A DNA stretch of 64,000 nt from Rallus limicola (GCA_022605955.1 JAKCOZ010000106.1:894501-958500); one strand, 5' to 3'; shown: positions 1 to 11,392, counted from the stretch's first letter. Program-made: numbers and translations. Notes: generated by a model from the sequence alone, not told the origin.

Positions 1-131
1 TCTCCGTGTGACTGGTGGTCGCGGGGCAGCCCGTGGGCGCCGGGGGGGGCGGGGGCGGTGTGATGTAGTGCGGGCCGTCGGGGGGAAGTTGCAGTCAGTG
101 ATGCGAGAGGGCCGTGTGCAAGGCAGGGGGT

Positions 132-251
132 GCCTACGGCCATACCACCCTGAGAACGCCCGATCTCGTCTGATCTCGGAAGCTAAGCAGGGTCGGGCCC
201 GGTTAGTACTTGGATGGGAGACCGCCTGGGAATACCGGGTGCTGTAGGCTT
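132..251 (+). rRNA. 5S rRNA #1, class I
   Basis: Reference class I gene: box A GCTAAGCAGG intact, box C intact, TTTTGCTTTT terminator at 250-259. Spacer B follows (unit 330 bp). Helix I (1-9 with 110-118) and helix II (14-21 with 57-65) pair fully. Confidence 0.96.
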
Positions 252-461
252 TTGCTTTTGGCGGCAGTTGCGGGGGGGCTGCGCCCCTGTTCTTGCATGG
301 CATTTGGCCGGCCTGCTGAGGAGGGTCTGTGTCTGTTGGTGGCACCGGAGGGGCCATGTGGCTGGTGGGAGCCCATGGGAGCTGGGATGGGACTGTAGCG
401 CGGGCTGCCAGAGGGTAGTTGTTGATTGTCTGCCGAGAGGACAATGTGCGGAGAAAGGGGT

Positions 462-581
462 GCCTACAGCCATACCACCCTGAGAACGCCCGATCTCGTC
501 TGATCTCGGAAGCTCACGAGACTCGGGCCCAGTTAGGACTTGGATGGGAGACCGCCTGGGAATACCGGGTGCTGTAGGCTT
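462..581 (+). rRNA. 5S rRNA #2, class II variant
   Basis: Reference class II gene. Compared with #1 it has G7A, A54C, G56C, C57G, G60A, G61C, G70A and T76G. Box A is therefore largely replaced and helix II loses pairs 17-61, 18-60 and 21-57 with no compensation. The terminator is normal. Probably a pseudogene or poorly expressed variant. Spacer A, unit 372. Confidence 0.85.
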
Positions 582-833
582 TTGCTTTTAGCGGGGGTCT
601 GGGGAGCTGCGCCCGCCCTCTCCCTTCCCGTCCCCCTCTTCTTGCCCGGGCATTGGCTGGCCTGCTGCGGATGGGCTGGGTGCGTTGTTGGCGCAGGGGG
701 GGTCTCCGTGTGACTGGTGGTCGCGGGGCAGCCCGTGGGCGCCGGGGGGGGCGGGGGCGGTGTGATGTAGTGCGTGCCGTCGGGGGGAAGTTGCAGTCAG
801 TGATGCGAGAGGGCCGTGTGCAAGGCAGGGGGT

Positions 834-953
834 GCCTACGGCCATACCACCCTGAGAACGCCCGATCTCGTCTGATCTCGGAAGCTAAGCAGGGTCGGGC
901 CCGGTTAGTACTTGGATGGGAGACCGCCTGGGAATACCGGGTGCTGTAGGCTT
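834..953 (+). rRNA. 5S rRNA #3, class I
   Basis: Box A intact. Spacer A, unit 370. Confidence 0.96.
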
Positions 954-1203
954 TTGCTTTTAGCGGGGGTCTGGGGAGCTGCGCACGCCCTCTCCCTTCC
1001 CGTCCCCCTCTTCTTGCCCGGGCATTGGCTGGGCTACTGCGGATGGGCTGGGTGCGTTGTTGGTGCAGGGGGGGTCTCCGTGTGACTGGTGGTCGCGGGG
1101 CAGCCCGTGGGCGCCGGGGGGGCGGGGGCGGTGTGATGTAGTGCGGGCCGTCGGGGGAAGTTGCAGTCAGTAATTCGAGAGGGCCGTGTGCAAGGCAGGG
1201 GGT

Positions 1204-1323
1204 GCCTACGGCCATACCACCCTGAGAACGCCCGATCTCGTCTGATCTCGGAAGCTAAGCAGGGTCGGGCCCGGTTAGTACTTGGATGGGAGACCGCCTG
1301 GGAATACCGGGTGCTGTAGGCTT
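1204..1323 (+). rRNA. 5S rRNA #4, class I
   Basis: Box A intact. Spacer A, unit 372. Confidence 0.96.
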
Positions 1324-1575
1324 TTGCTTTTAGCGGGGGTCTGGGGAGCTGCGCCCGCCCTCTCCCTTCCCATCCCCCTCTTCTTGCCCGGGCATTGGCT
1401 GGCCTGCTGCGGATGGGCTGGGTGCGTTGTTGGCGCAGGGGGGGTCTCCGTGTGACTGGTGGTCGCGGGGCAGCCCGTGGGCGCCGGGGGGGGCGGGGGC
1501 GGTGTGATGTAGTGCGGGCCGTCGAAGGGAAGTTGCAGTCAGTGATGCGAGAGGGCCGTGTGCAAGGCAGGGGGT

Positions 1576-1695
1576 GCCTACGGCCATACCACCCTGAGAA
1601 CGCCCGATCTCGTCTGATCTCGGAAGCTAAGCAGGGTCGTGCCCGGTTAGTACTTGGATGGGAGACCGCCTGGGAATACCGGGTGCTGTAGGCTT
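1576..1695 (+). rRNA. 5S rRNA #5, class I with G65T
   Basis: Box A intact; G65T falls in helix II. Spacer A, unit 372. Confidence 0.95.
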
Positions 1696-1947
1696 TTGCT
1701 TTTAGCGGGGGTCTGGGGAGCTGCGCCCGCCCTCTCCCTTCCCGTCCCCCTCTTCTTGCCCGGGCATTGGCTGGCCTACTGCGGATGGGCTGGGTGCGTT
1801 GTTGGCGCAGGGGGGGTCTCCGTGTGACTGGTGGTCGCGGGGCAGCCCGTGGGCGCCGGGGGGGGCGGGGGCGGTGTGATGTAGTGCGGGCCGTCGGGGG
1901 GAAGTTGCAGTCAGTGATGCGAGAGGGCCGTGTGCAAGGCAGGGGGT

Positions 1948-2067
1948 GCCTACGGCCATACCACCCTGAGAACGCCCGATCTCGTCTGATCTCGGAAGCT
2001 AAGCAGGGTCGGGCCCGGTTAGTACTTGGATGGGAGACCGCCTGGGAATACCGGGTGCTGTAGGCTT
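1948..2067 (+). rRNA. 5S rRNA #6, class I
   Basis: Box A intact. Spacer B, unit 330. Confidence 0.96.
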
Positions 2068-2277
2068 TTGCTTTTGGCGGCAGTTGCGGGGGGGCTGCGC
2101 CCCTGTTCTTGCATGGCATTTGGCCGGCCTGCTGAGGAGGGTCTGTGTCTGTTGGTGGCACCGGAGGGGCCATGTGGCTGGTGGGAGCCCATGGGAGCTG
2201 GGATGGGACTGTAGCGCGGGCTGCCAGAGGGTAGTTGTTGATTGTCTGCCGAGAGGACAATGTGCGGAGAAAGGGGT

Positions 2278-2397
2278 GCCTACAGCCATACCACCCTGAG
2301 AACGCCCGATCTCGTCTGATCTCGGAAGCTCACGAGACTCGGGTCCAGTTAGGACTTGGATGGGAGACCGCCTGGGAATACCGGGTGCTGTAGGCTT
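2278..2397 (+). rRNA. 5S rRNA #7, class II variant
   Basis: Class II box A plus C67T, a subtype that always precedes a class III gene. Spacer A, unit 373. Confidence 0.85.
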
Positions 2398-2650
2398 TTG
2401 CTTTTAGCGGGGGTCTGGGGAGCTGCGCCCGCCCTCTCCCTTCCCGTCCCCCTCTTCTTGCCCGGGCATTGGCTGGCCTGCTGCGGATGGGCTGGGTGCG
2501 TTGTTGGCGCAGGGGGCGTCTCCGTGTGACTGGTGGTCGCGGGGCAGCCCGTGGGCGCCGGGGGGGGGCGGGGGCGGTGTGATGTAGTGCGGGCCGTCGG
2601 GGGGAAGTTGCAGTCAGTGATGCGAGAGGGCCGTGTGCAAGGCAGGGGGT

Positions 2651-2770
2651 GCCTACGGCCATACCACCCTGAGAACGCCCGATCTCGTCTGATCTCGGAA
2701 GCTCACGAGACATGGGCCCGGTTAGGACTTGGATGGGAGACCGCCTGGGTATACCGGGTGCTACAGGCGT
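2651..2770 (+). rRNA. 5S rRNA #8, class III variant
   Basis: Reference class III gene: box A changed as in class II, plus T62A, C63T, A100T, G113A, T114C and T119G. The last changes break helix I. The downstream sequence reads GTTTGCATTTG, so no T4 terminator remains. Likely a pseudogene. Spacer C, unit 368. Confidence 0.8.
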
Positions 2771-3018
2771 TTGCATTTGACGGGCTCCCCGCGGGCTTGG
2801 GCCGGGGGACTGTGTCCGCCCTCCCGCTTCCCACGCCCCTGTTCTTGCCGGGCCTTTGGCTGGCGTGCTGCGGAGGGGCTGGGTTTGTTGGTGGCGCCGG
2901 GGTGGCCGTGTGGCTGGGGGTCGCGGGGCAGCCCGTGGGAGCCGGGGAAGCGATGTATCGCGGGCCGTCGGGGAAGTTGTAGTCAGTCATCGGAGAGGAC
3001 AATGTGCGGGGCGGGGGT

Positions 3019-3138
3019 GCCTACGGCCATACCAGCCTAAGAAGGCCCGATCTCGTCTGATCTCGGAAGCTCACGAGACTCGGGCCCTGTTAGTACTTGG
3101 ATGGGAGACCGCCTGGGAATACCGGGTGCTGTAGGCTT
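3019..3138 (+). rRNA. 5S rRNA #9, class II' variant
   Basis: Reference class II' gene: class II box A with 5' changes C17G, G21A and C26G, and G70T. C17G restores pairing with C61, but 18-60 and 21-57 stay unpaired. Spacer A, unit 372. Confidence 0.8.
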
Positions 3139-3390
3139 TTGCTTTTAGCGGGGGTCTGGGGAGCTGCGCCCGCCCTCTCCCTTCCCGTCCCCCTCTTCTT
3201 GCCCGGGCATTGGCTGGCCTACTGCGGATGGGCTGGGTGCGTTGTTGGCGCAGGGGGGGTCTCCGTGTGACTGGTGGTCGCGGGGCAGCCCGTGGGCGCC
3301 GGGGGGGGCGGGGGCGGTGTGATGTAGTGCGGGCCGTCGGGGGGAAGTTGCAGTCAGTGATGCGAGAGGGCCGTGTGCAAGGCAGGGGGT

Positions 3391-3510
3391 GCCTACGGCC
3401 ATACCACCCTGAGAACGCCCGATCTCGTCTGATCTCGGAAGCTAAGCAGGGTCGGGCCAGGTTAGTACTTGGATGGGAGACCGCCTGGGAATACCGGGAG
3501 CTGTAGGCTT
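3391..3510 (+). rRNA. 5S rRNA #10, class I with C69A, T109A
   Basis: Box A intact; C69A and T109A are private to this copy. Spacer A, unit 372. Confidence 0.95.
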
Positions 3511-3762
3511 TTGCTTTTAGCGCGGGTCTGGGGAGCTGCGCACGCCCTCTCCCTTCCCGTCCCCCTCTTCTTGCCCGGGCATTGGCTGGCCTACTGCGGA
3601 TGGGCTGGGTGCGTTGTTGGTGCAGGGGGGGTCTCCGTGTGACTGGTGGTCGCGGGGCAGCCCGTGGGCGCCGGGGGGGGCGGGGGCGGTGTGATGTAGT
3701 GCGGGCCGTCGGGGGGAAGTTGCAGTCAGTGATGCGAGAGGGCCGTGTGCAAGGCAGGGGGT

Positions 3763-3882
3763 GCCTACGGCCATACCACCCTGAGAACGCCCGATCTCGT
3801 CTGATCTCGGAAGCTAAGCAGGGTCGGGCCCGGTTAGTACTTGGATGGGAGACCGCCTGGGAATACCGGGTGCTGTAGGCTT
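3763..3882 (+). rRNA. 5S rRNA #11, class I
   Basis: Box A intact. Spacer B, unit 330. Confidence 0.96.
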
Positions 3883-4092
3883 TTGCTTTTGGCGGCAGTT
3901 GCGGGGGGGCTGCGCCCCTGTTCTTGCATGGCATTTGGCCGGCCTGCTGAGGAGGGTCTGTGTCTGTTGGTGGCACCGGAGGGGCCATGTGGCTGGTGGG
4001 AGCCCATGGGAGCTGGGATGGGACTGTAGCGCGGGCTGCCAGAGGGTAGTTGTTGATTGTCTGCCGAGAGGACAATGTGCGGAGAAAGGGGT

Positions 4093-4212
4093 GCCTACAG
4101 CAATACCATCCTGAGAACGCCCGATCTCGTCTGATCTCGGAAGCTAAGCAGGGTCGGGCCCGGTTAGTACTTGGATGGGAGACCGCCTGGGAATACCGGG
4201 TGCTGTAGGCTT
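4093..4212 (+). rRNA. 5S rRNA #12, class I body with class II 5' end
   Basis: Carries G7A typical of genes after spacer B, plus C10A and C17T, but an intact box A. It is the only gene after a spacer B of this kind without class II or III box A, and looks like a conversion product. Spacer A, unit 370. Confidence 0.93.
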
Positions 4213-4462
4213 TTGCTTTTAGCGGGGGTCTGGGGAGCTGCGCCCGCCCTCTCCCTTCCCGTCCCCCTCTTCTTGCCCGGGCATTGGCTGGCCTGCTGCG
4301 GATGGGCTGGGTGCGTTGTTGGCGCAGGGGGGGTCTCCGTGTGACTGGTGGTCGCGGGGCAGCCCGTGGGCGCCGGGGGGGCGGGGGCGGTGTGATGTAG
4401 TGCGGGCCGTCGGGGGAAGTTGCAGTCAGTAATTCGAGAGGGCCGTGTGCAAGGCAGGGGGT

Positions 4463-4582
4463 GCCTACGGCCATACCACCCTGAGAACGCCCGATCTCGT
4501 CTGATCTCGGAAGCTAAGCAGGGTCGGGCCCGGTTAGTACTTGGATGGGAGACCGCCTGGGAATACCGGGTGCTGTAGGCTT
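4463..4582 (+). rRNA. 5S rRNA #13, class I
   Basis: Box A intact. Spacer A, unit 373. Confidence 0.96.
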
Positions 4583-4835
4583 TTGCTTTTAGCGGGGGTC
4601 TGGGGAGCTGCGCCCGCCCTCTCCCTTCCCGTCCCCCTCTTCTTGCCCGGGCATTGGCTGGCCTGCTGCGGATGGGCTGGGTGCGTTGTTGGTGCAGGGG
4701 GGGTCTCCGTGTGACTGGTGGTCGCGGGGCAGCCCGTGGGCGCCGGGGGGGGGCGGGGGCGGTGTGATGTAGTGCGGGCCGTCGGGGGGAAGTTGCAGTC
4801 AGTGATGCGAGAGGGCCGTGTGCAAGGCAGGGGGT

Positions 4836-4955
4836 GCCTACGGCCATACCACCCTGAGAACGCCCGATCTCGTCTGATCTCGGAAGCTAAGCAGGGTCGG
4901 GCCCGGTTAGTACTTGGATGGGAGACCGCCTGGGAATACCGGGTGCTGTAGGCTT
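4836..4955 (+). rRNA. 5S rRNA #14, class I
   Basis: Box A intact. Spacer B, unit 330. Confidence 0.96.
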
Positions 4956-5165
4956 TTGCTTTTGGCGGCAGTTGCGGGGGGGCTGCGCCCCTGTTCTTGC
5001 ATGGCATTTGGCCGGCCTGCTGAGGAGGGTCTGTGTCTGTTGGTGGCACCGGAGGGGCCATGTGGCTGGTGGGAGCCCATGGGAGCTGGGATGGGACTGT
5101 AGCGCGGGCTGCCAGAGGGTAGTTGTTGATTGTCTGCCGAGAGGACAATGTGCGGAGAAAGGGGT

Positions 5166-5285
5166 GCCTACAGCCATACCACCCTGAGAACGCCCGATCT
5201 CGTCTGATCTCGGAAGCTCACGAGACTCGGGCCCAGTTAGGACTTGGATGGGAGACCGCCTGGGAATACCGGGTGCTGTAGGCTT
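5166..5285 (+). rRNA. 5S rRNA #15, class II variant
   Basis: Same changes as #2. Spacer A, unit 372. Confidence 0.85.
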
Positions 5286-5537
5286 TTGCTTTTAGCGGGG
5301 GTCTGGGGAGCTGCGCCCGCCCTCTCCCTTCCCGTCCCCCTCTTCTTGCCCGGGCATTGGCTGGCCTGCTGCGGATGGGCTGGGTGCGTTGTTGGCGCAG
5401 GGGGGGTCTCCGTGTGACTGGTGGTCGCGGGGCAGCCCGTGGGCGCCGGGGGGGGCGGGGGCAGTGTGATGTAGTGCGTGCCGTCGGGGGGAAGTTGCAG
5501 TCAGTGATGCGAGAGGGCCGTGTGCAAGGCAGGGGGT

Positions 5538-5657
5538 GCCTACGGCCATACCACCCTGAGAACGCCCGATCTCGTCTGATCTCGGAAGCTAAGCAGGGTC
5601 GGGCCCGGTTAGTACTTGGATGGGAGACCGCCTGGGAATACCGGGTGCTGTAGGCTT
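5538..5657 (+). rRNA. 5S rRNA #16, class I
   Basis: Box A intact. Spacer A, unit 370. Confidence 0.96.
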
Positions 5658-5907
5658 TTGCTTTTAGCGGGGGTCTGGGGAGCTGCGCACGCCCTCTCCC
5701 TTCCCGTCGCCCTCTTCTTGCCCGGGCATTGGCTGGCCTACTGCGGATGGGCTGGGTGCGTTGTTGGTGCAGGGGGGGTCTCCGTGTGACTGGTGGTCGC
5801 GGGGCAGCCCGTGGGCGCCGGGGGGGCGGGGGCGGTGTGATGTAGTGCGGGCCGTCGGGGGAAGTTGCAGTCAGTAATTCGAGAGGGCCGTGTGCAAGGC
5901 AGGGGGT

Positions 5908-6027
5908 GCCTACGGCCATACCACCCTGAGAACGCCCGATCTCGTCTGATCTCGGAAGCTAAGCAGGGTCGGGCCCGGTTAGTACTTGGATGGGAGACCG
6001 CCTGGGAATACCGGGTGCTGTAGGCTT
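5908..6027 (+). rRNA. 5S rRNA #17, class I
   Basis: Box A intact. Spacer A, unit 372. Confidence 0.96.
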
Positions 6028-6279
6028 TTGCTTTTAGCGGGGGTCTGGGGAGCTGCGCCCGCCCTCTCCCTTCCCGTCCCCCTCTTCTTGCCCGGGCATT
6101 GGCTGGCCTGCTGCGGATGGGCTGGGTGCGTTGTTGGTGCAGGGGGGGTCTCCGTGTGACTGGTGGTCGCGGGGCAGCCCGTGGGCGCCGGGGGGGGCGG
6201 GGGCGGTGTGATGTAGTGCGGGCCGTCGGGGGGAAGTTGCAGTCAGTGATGCGAGAGGGCCGTGTGCAAGGCAGGGGGT

Positions 6280-6399
6280 GCCTACGGCCATACCACCCTG
6301 AAAACGCCCGATCTCGTCTGATCTCGGAAGCTAAGCAGGGTCGGGCCCGGTTAGTACTTGGATGGGAGACCGCCTGGGAATACCGGGTGCTGTAGGCTT
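6280..6399 (+). rRNA. 5S rRNA #18, class I with G23A
   Basis: Box A intact; G23A is private. Spacer B, unit 330. Confidence 0.95.
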
Positions 6400-6609
6400 T
6401 TGCTTTTGGCGGCAGTTGCGGGGGGGCTGCGCCCCTGTTCTTGCATGGCATTTGGCCGGCCTGCTGAGGAGGGTCTGTGTCTGTTGGTGGCACCGGAGGG
6501 GCCATGTGGCTGGTGGGAGCCCATGGGAGCTGGGATGGGACTGTAGCGCGGGCTGCCAGAGGGTAGTTGTTGATTGTCTGCCGAGAGGACAATGTGCGGA
6601 GAAAGGGGT

Positions 6610-6729
6610 GCCTACAGCCATACCACCCTGAGAACGCCCGATCTCGTCTGATCTCGGAAGCTCACGAGACTCGGGCCCAGTTAGGACTTGGATGGGAGAC
6701 CGCCTGGGAATACCGGGTGCTGTAGGCTT
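6610..6729 (+). rRNA. 5S rRNA #19, class II variant
   Basis: Same changes as #2. Spacer A, unit 372. Confidence 0.85.
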
Positions 6730-6981
6730 TTGCTTTTAGCGGGGGTCTGGGGAGCTGCGCCCGCCCTCTCCCTTCCCGTCCCCCTCTTCTTGCCCGGGCA
6801 TTGGCTGGCCTGCTGCGGATGGGCTGGGTGCGTTGTTGGCGCAGGGGGGGTCTCCGTGTGACTGGTGGTCGCGGGGCAGCCCGTGGGCGCCGGGGGGGGC
6901 GGGGGCGGTGTGATGTAGTGCGTGCCGTCGGGGGGAAGTTGCAGTCAGTGATGCGAGAGGGCCGTGTGCAAGGCAGGGGGT

Positions 6982-7101
6982 GCCTACGGCCATACCACCC
7001 TGAGAACGCCCGATCTCGTCTGATCTCGGAAGCTAAGCAGGGTCGGGCCCGGTTAGTACTTGGATGGGAGACCGCCTGGGAATACCGGGTGCTGTAGGCT
7101 T
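6982..7101 (+). rRNA. 5S rRNA #20, class I
   Basis: Box A intact. Spacer A, unit 373. Confidence 0.96.
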
Positions 7102-7354
7102 TTGCTTTTAGCGGGGGTCTGGGGAGCTGCGCACGCCCTCTCCCTTCCCGTCCCCCTCTTCTTGCCCGGGCATTGGCTGGGCTACTGCGGATGGGCTGGG
7201 TGCGTTGTTGGTGCAGGGGGGGTCTCCGTGTGACTGGTGGTCGCGGGGCAGCCCGTGGGCGCCGGGGGGGGCGGGGGGCGGTGTGATGTAGTGCGGGCCG
7301 TCGGGGGGAAGTTGCAGTCAGTGATGCGAGAGGGCCGTGTGCAAGGCAGGGGGT

Positions 7355-7474
7355 GCCTACGGCCATACCACCCTGAGAACGCCCGATCTCGTCTGATCTC
7401 GGAAGCTAAGCAGGGTCGGGCCCGGTTAGTACTTGGATGGGAGACCGCCTGGGAATACCGGGTGCTGTAGGCTT
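7355..7474 (+). rRNA. 5S rRNA #21, class I
   Basis: Box A intact. Spacer B, unit 330. Confidence 0.96.
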
Positions 7475-7684
7475 TTGCTTTTGGCGGCAGTTGCGGGGGG
7501 GCTGCGCCCCTGTTCTTGCATGGCATTTGGCCGGCCTGCTGAGGAGGGTCTGTGTCTGTTGGTGGCACCGGAGGGGCCATGTGGCTGGTGGGAGCCCATG
7601 GGAGCTGGGATGGGACTGTAGCGCGGGCTGCCCGAGGGTAGTTGTTGATTGTCTGCCGAGAGGACAATGTGCGGAGAAAGGGGT

Positions 7685-7804
7685 GCCTACAGCCATACCA
7701 CCCTGAGAACGCCCGATCTCGTCTGATCTCGGAAGCTCACGAGACTCGGGCCCAGTTAGGACTTGGATGGGAGACCGCCTGGGAATACCGGGTGCTGTAG
7801 GCTT
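7685..7804 (+). rRNA. 5S rRNA #22, class II variant
   Basis: Same changes as #2; first gene of the 1,072-bp trimer. Spacer A, unit 372. Confidence 0.85.
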
Positions 7805-8056
7805 TTGCTTTTAGCGGGGGTCTGGGGAGCTGCGCCCGCCCTCTCCCTTCCCGTCCCCCTCTTCTTGCCCGGGCATTGGCTGGCCTGCTGCGGATGGGCT
7901 GGGTGCGTTGTTGGCGCAGGGGGGGTCTCCGTGTGACTGGTGGTCGCAGGGCAGCCCGTGGGCGCCGGGGGGGGCGGGGGCGGTGTGATGTAGTGCGGGC
8001 CGTCGGGGGGAAGTTGCAGTCAGTGATGCGAGAGGGCCGTGTGCAAGGCAGGGGGT

Positions 8057-8176
8057 GCCTACGGCCATACCACCCTGAGAACGCCCGATCTCGTCTGATC
8101 TCGGAAGCTAAGCAGGGTCGGGCCCGGTTAGTACTTGGATGGGAGACCGCCTGGGAATACCGGGTGCTGTAGGCTT
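8057..8176 (+). rRNA. 5S rRNA #23, class I
   Basis: Box A intact. Spacer A, unit 370. Confidence 0.96.
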
Positions 8177-8426
8177 TTGCTTTTAGCGGGGGTCTGGGGA
8201 GCTGCGCACGCCCTCTCCCTTCCCGTCGCCCTCTTCTTGCCCGGGCATTGGCTGGCCTACTGCGGATGGGCTGGGTGCGTTGTTGGTGCAGGGGGGGTCT
8301 CCGTGTGACTGGTGGTCGCGGGGCAGCCCGTGGGCGCCGGGGGGGCGGGGGCGGTGTGATGTAGTGCGGGCCGTCGGGGGAAGTTTCAGTCAGTAATTCG
8401 AGAGGGCCGTGTGCAAGGCAGGGGGG

Positions 8427-8546
8427 GCCTACGGCCATACCACCCTGAGAACGCCCGATCTCGTCTGATCTCGGAAGCTAAGCAGGGTCGGGCCCGGTTA
8501 GTACTTGGATGGGAGACCGCCTGGGAATACCGGGTGCTGTAGGCTT
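8427..8546 (+). rRNA. 5S rRNA #24, class I
   Basis: Box A intact; the base just before the gene is G instead of the usual T. Spacer B, unit 330. Confidence 0.96.
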
Positions 8547-8756
8547 TTGCTTTTGGCGGCAGTTGCGGGGGGGCTGCGCCCCTGTTCTTGCATGGCATTT
8601 GGCCGGCCTGCTGAGAAGGGTCTGTGTCTGTTGGTGGCACCGGAGGGGCCATGTGGCTGGTGGGAGCCCATGGGAGCTGGGATGGGACTGTAGCGTGGGC
8701 TGCCAGAGGGTAGTTGTTGATTGTCTGCCGAGAGGACAATGTGCGGAGAAAGGGGT

Positions 8757-8876
8757 GCCTACAGCCATACCACCCTGAGAACGCCCGATCTCGTCTGATC
8801 TCGGAAGCTCACGAGACTCGGGCCCAGTTAGGACTTGGATGGGAGACCGCCTGGGAATACCGGGTGCTGTAGGCTT
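8757..8876 (+). rRNA. 5S rRNA #25, class II variant
   Basis: Same changes as #2. Spacer A, unit 372. Confidence 0.85.
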
Positions 8877-9128
8877 TTGCTTTTAGCGGGGGTCTGGGGA
8901 GCTGCGCCCGCCCTCTCCCTTCCCGTCCCCCTCTTCTTGCCCGGGCATTGGCTGGCCTGCTGCGGATGGGCTGGGTGCGTTGTTGGCGCAGGGGGGGTCT
9001 CCGTGTGACTGGTGGTCGCAGGGCAGCCCGTGGGCGCCGGGGGGGGCGGGGGCGGTGTGATGTAGTGCGGGCCGTCGGGGGGAAGTTGCAGTCAGTGATG
9101 CGAGAGGGCCGTGTGCAAGGCAGGGGGT

Positions 9129-9248
9129 GCCTACGGCCATACCACCCTGAGAACGCCCGATCTCGTCTGATCTCGGAAGCTAAGCAGGGTCGGGCCCGGT
9201 TAGTACTTGGATGGGAGACCGCCTGGGAATACCGGGTGCTGTAGGCTT
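9129..9248 (+). rRNA. 5S rRNA #26, class I
   Basis: Box A intact. Spacer A, unit 370. Confidence 0.96.
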
Positions 9249-9498
9249 TTGCTTTTAGCGGGGGTCTGGGGAGCTGCGCACGCCCTCTCCCTTCCCGTCG
9301 CCCTCTTCTTGCCCGGGCATTGGCTGGCCTACTGCGGATGGGCTGGGTGCGTTGTTGGTGCAGGGGGGGTCTCCGTGTGACTGGTGGTCGCGGGGCAGCC
9401 CGTGGGCGCCGGGGGGGCGGGGGCGGTGTGATGTAGTGCGGGCCGTCGGGGGAAGTTGCAGTCAGTAATTCGAGAGGGCCGTGTGCAAGGCAGGGGGT

Positions 9499-9618
9499 GC
9501 CTACGGCCATACCACCCTGAGAACGCCCGATCTCGTCTGATCTCGGAAGCTAAGCAGGGTCGGGCCCGGTTAGTACTTGGATGGGAGACCGCCTGGGAAT
9601 ACCGGGTGCTGTAGGCTT
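9499..9618 (+). rRNA. 5S rRNA #27, class I
   Basis: Box A intact. Spacer B, unit 330. Confidence 0.96.
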
Positions 9619-9828
9619 TTGCTTTTGGCGGCAGTTGCGGGGGGGCTGCGCCCCTGTTCTTGCATGGCATTTGGCCGGCCTGCTGAGGAGGGTCTGTGTC
9701 TGTTGGTGGCACCGGAGGGGCCATGTGGCTGGTGGGAGCCCATGGGAGCTGGGATGGGACTGTAGCGTGGGCTGCCAGAGGGTAGTTGTTGATTGTCTGC
9801 CGAGAGGACAATGTGCGGAGAAAGGGGT

Positions 9829-9948
9829 GCCTACAGCCATACCACCCTGAGAACGCCCGATCTCGTCTGATCTCGGAAGCTCACGAGACTCGGGCCCAGT
9901 TAGGACTTGGATGGGAGACCGCCTGGGAATACCGGGTGCTGTAGGCTT
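9829..9948 (+). rRNA. 5S rRNA #28, class II variant
   Basis: Same changes as #2. Spacer A, unit 372. Confidence 0.85.
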
Positions 9949-10200
9949 TTGCTTTTAGCGGGGGTCTGGGGAGCTGCGCCCGCCCTCTCCCTTCCCGTCC
10001 CCCTCTTCTTGCCCGGGCATTGGCTGGCCTGCTGCGGATGGGCTGGGTGCGTTGTTGGCGCAGGGGGGGTCTCCGTGTGACTGGTGGTCGCAGGGCAGCC
10101 CGTGGGCGCCGGGGGGGGCGGGGGCGGTGTGATGTAGTGCGGGCCGTCGGGGGGAAGTTGCAGTCAGTGATGCGAGAGGGCCGTGTGCAAGGCAGGGGGT

Positions 10201-10320
10201 GCCTACGGCCATACCACCCTGAGAACGCCCGATCTCGTCTGATCTCGGAAGCTAAGCAGGGTCGGGCCCGGTTAGTACTTGGATGGGAGACCGCCTGGGA
10301 ATACCGGGTGCTGTAGGCTT
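10201..10320 (+). rRNA. 5S rRNA #29, class I
   Basis: Box A intact. Spacer A, unit 370. Confidence 0.96.
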
Positions 10321-10570
10321 TTGCTTTTAGCGGGGGTCTGGGGAGCTGCGCACGCCCTCTCCCTTCCCGTCGCCCTCTTCTTGCCCGGGCATTGGCTGGC
10401 CTACTGCGGATGGGCTGGGTGCGTTGTTGGTGCAGGGGGGGTCTCCGTGTGACTGGTGGTCGCGGGGCAGCCCGTGGGCGCCGGGGGGGCGGGGGCGGTG
10501 TGATGTAGTGCGGGCCGTCGGGGGAAGTTGCAGTCAGTAATTCGAGAGGGCCGTGTGCAAGGCAGGGGGT

Positions 10571-10690
10571 GCCTACGGCCATACCACCCTGAGAACGCCC
10601 GATCTCGTCTGATCTCGGAAGCTAAGCAGGGTCGGGCCCGGTTAGTACTTGGATGGGAGACCGCCTGGGAATACCGGGTGCTGTAGGCTT
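10571..10690 (+). rRNA. 5S rRNA #30, class I
   Basis: Box A intact. Spacer A, unit 372. Confidence 0.96.
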
Positions 10691-10942
10691 TTGCTTTTAG
10701 CGGGGGTCTGGGGAGCTGCGCCCGCCCTCTCCCTTCCCATCCCCCTCTTCTTGCCCGGGCATTGGCTGGCCTGCTGCGGATGGGCTGGGTGCGTTGTTGG
10801 CGCAGGGGGGGTCTCCGTGTGACTGGTGGTCGCGGGGCAGCCCGTGGGCGCCGGGGGGGGCGGGGGCGCTGTGATGTAGTGCGGGCCGTCGGGGGGAAGT
10901 TGCAGTCAGTGATGCGAGAGGGCCGTGTGCAAGGCAGGGGGT

Positions 10943-11062
10943 GCCTACGGCTATACCACCCTGAGAACGCCCGATCTCGTCTGATCTCGGAAGCTAAGCA
11001 GGGTCGGGCCCGGTTAGTACTTGGATGGGAGACCGCCTGGGAATACCGGGTGCTGTAGGCTT
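10943..11062 (+). rRNA. 5S rRNA #31, class I with C10T
   Basis: Box A intact; C10T in loop A. Spacer B, unit 330. Confidence 0.95.
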
Positions 11063-11272
11063 TTGCTTTTGGCGGCAGTTGCGGGGGGGCTGCGCCCCTG
11101 TTCTTGCATGGCATTTGGCCGGCCTGCTGAGGAGGGTCTGTGTCTGTTGGTGGCACCGGAGGGGCCATGTGGCTGGTGGGAGCCCCTGGGAGCTGGGATG
11201 GGACTGTAGCGCGGGCTGCCAGAGGGTAGTTGTTGATTGTCTGCCGAGAGGACAATGTGCGGAGAAAGGGGT

Positions 11273-11392
11273 GCCTACAGCCATACCACCCTGAGAACGC
11301 CCGATCTCGTCTGATCTCGGAAGCTCACGAGACTCGGGTCCAGTTAGGACTTGGATGGGAGACCGCCTGGGAATACCGGGTGCTGTAGGCTT
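11273..11392 (+). rRNA. 5S rRNA #32, class II variant
   Basis: Class II with C67T, as #7. Spacer A, unit 372. Confidence 0.85.

Larger units (their letters stand above)
7685..10900 (+). repeat. 1,072-bp higher-order trimer, three copies
   Basis: Genes #22-24, #25-27 and #28-30 form three consecutive trimers with start-to-start distance exactly 1,072 bp (330B preceding, then 372A and 370A). They share private spacer markers: GGTCGCAGGGCAG in place of GGTCGCGGGGCAG, and CCCGTCGCCC in place of CCCGTCCCCC. Related trimers with the same markers recur around 13788 and 26823. Confidence 0.9.

Noticed and set aside
3071..4474. Open frame of 467 codons on the minus strand, and many other long frames through the 5S array
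   Set aside because: Spacer A units are often 372 bp, a multiple of three, so one stop-free frame is carried through several units. The frames cross 5S genes and repeat the same peptide; no gene is implied.
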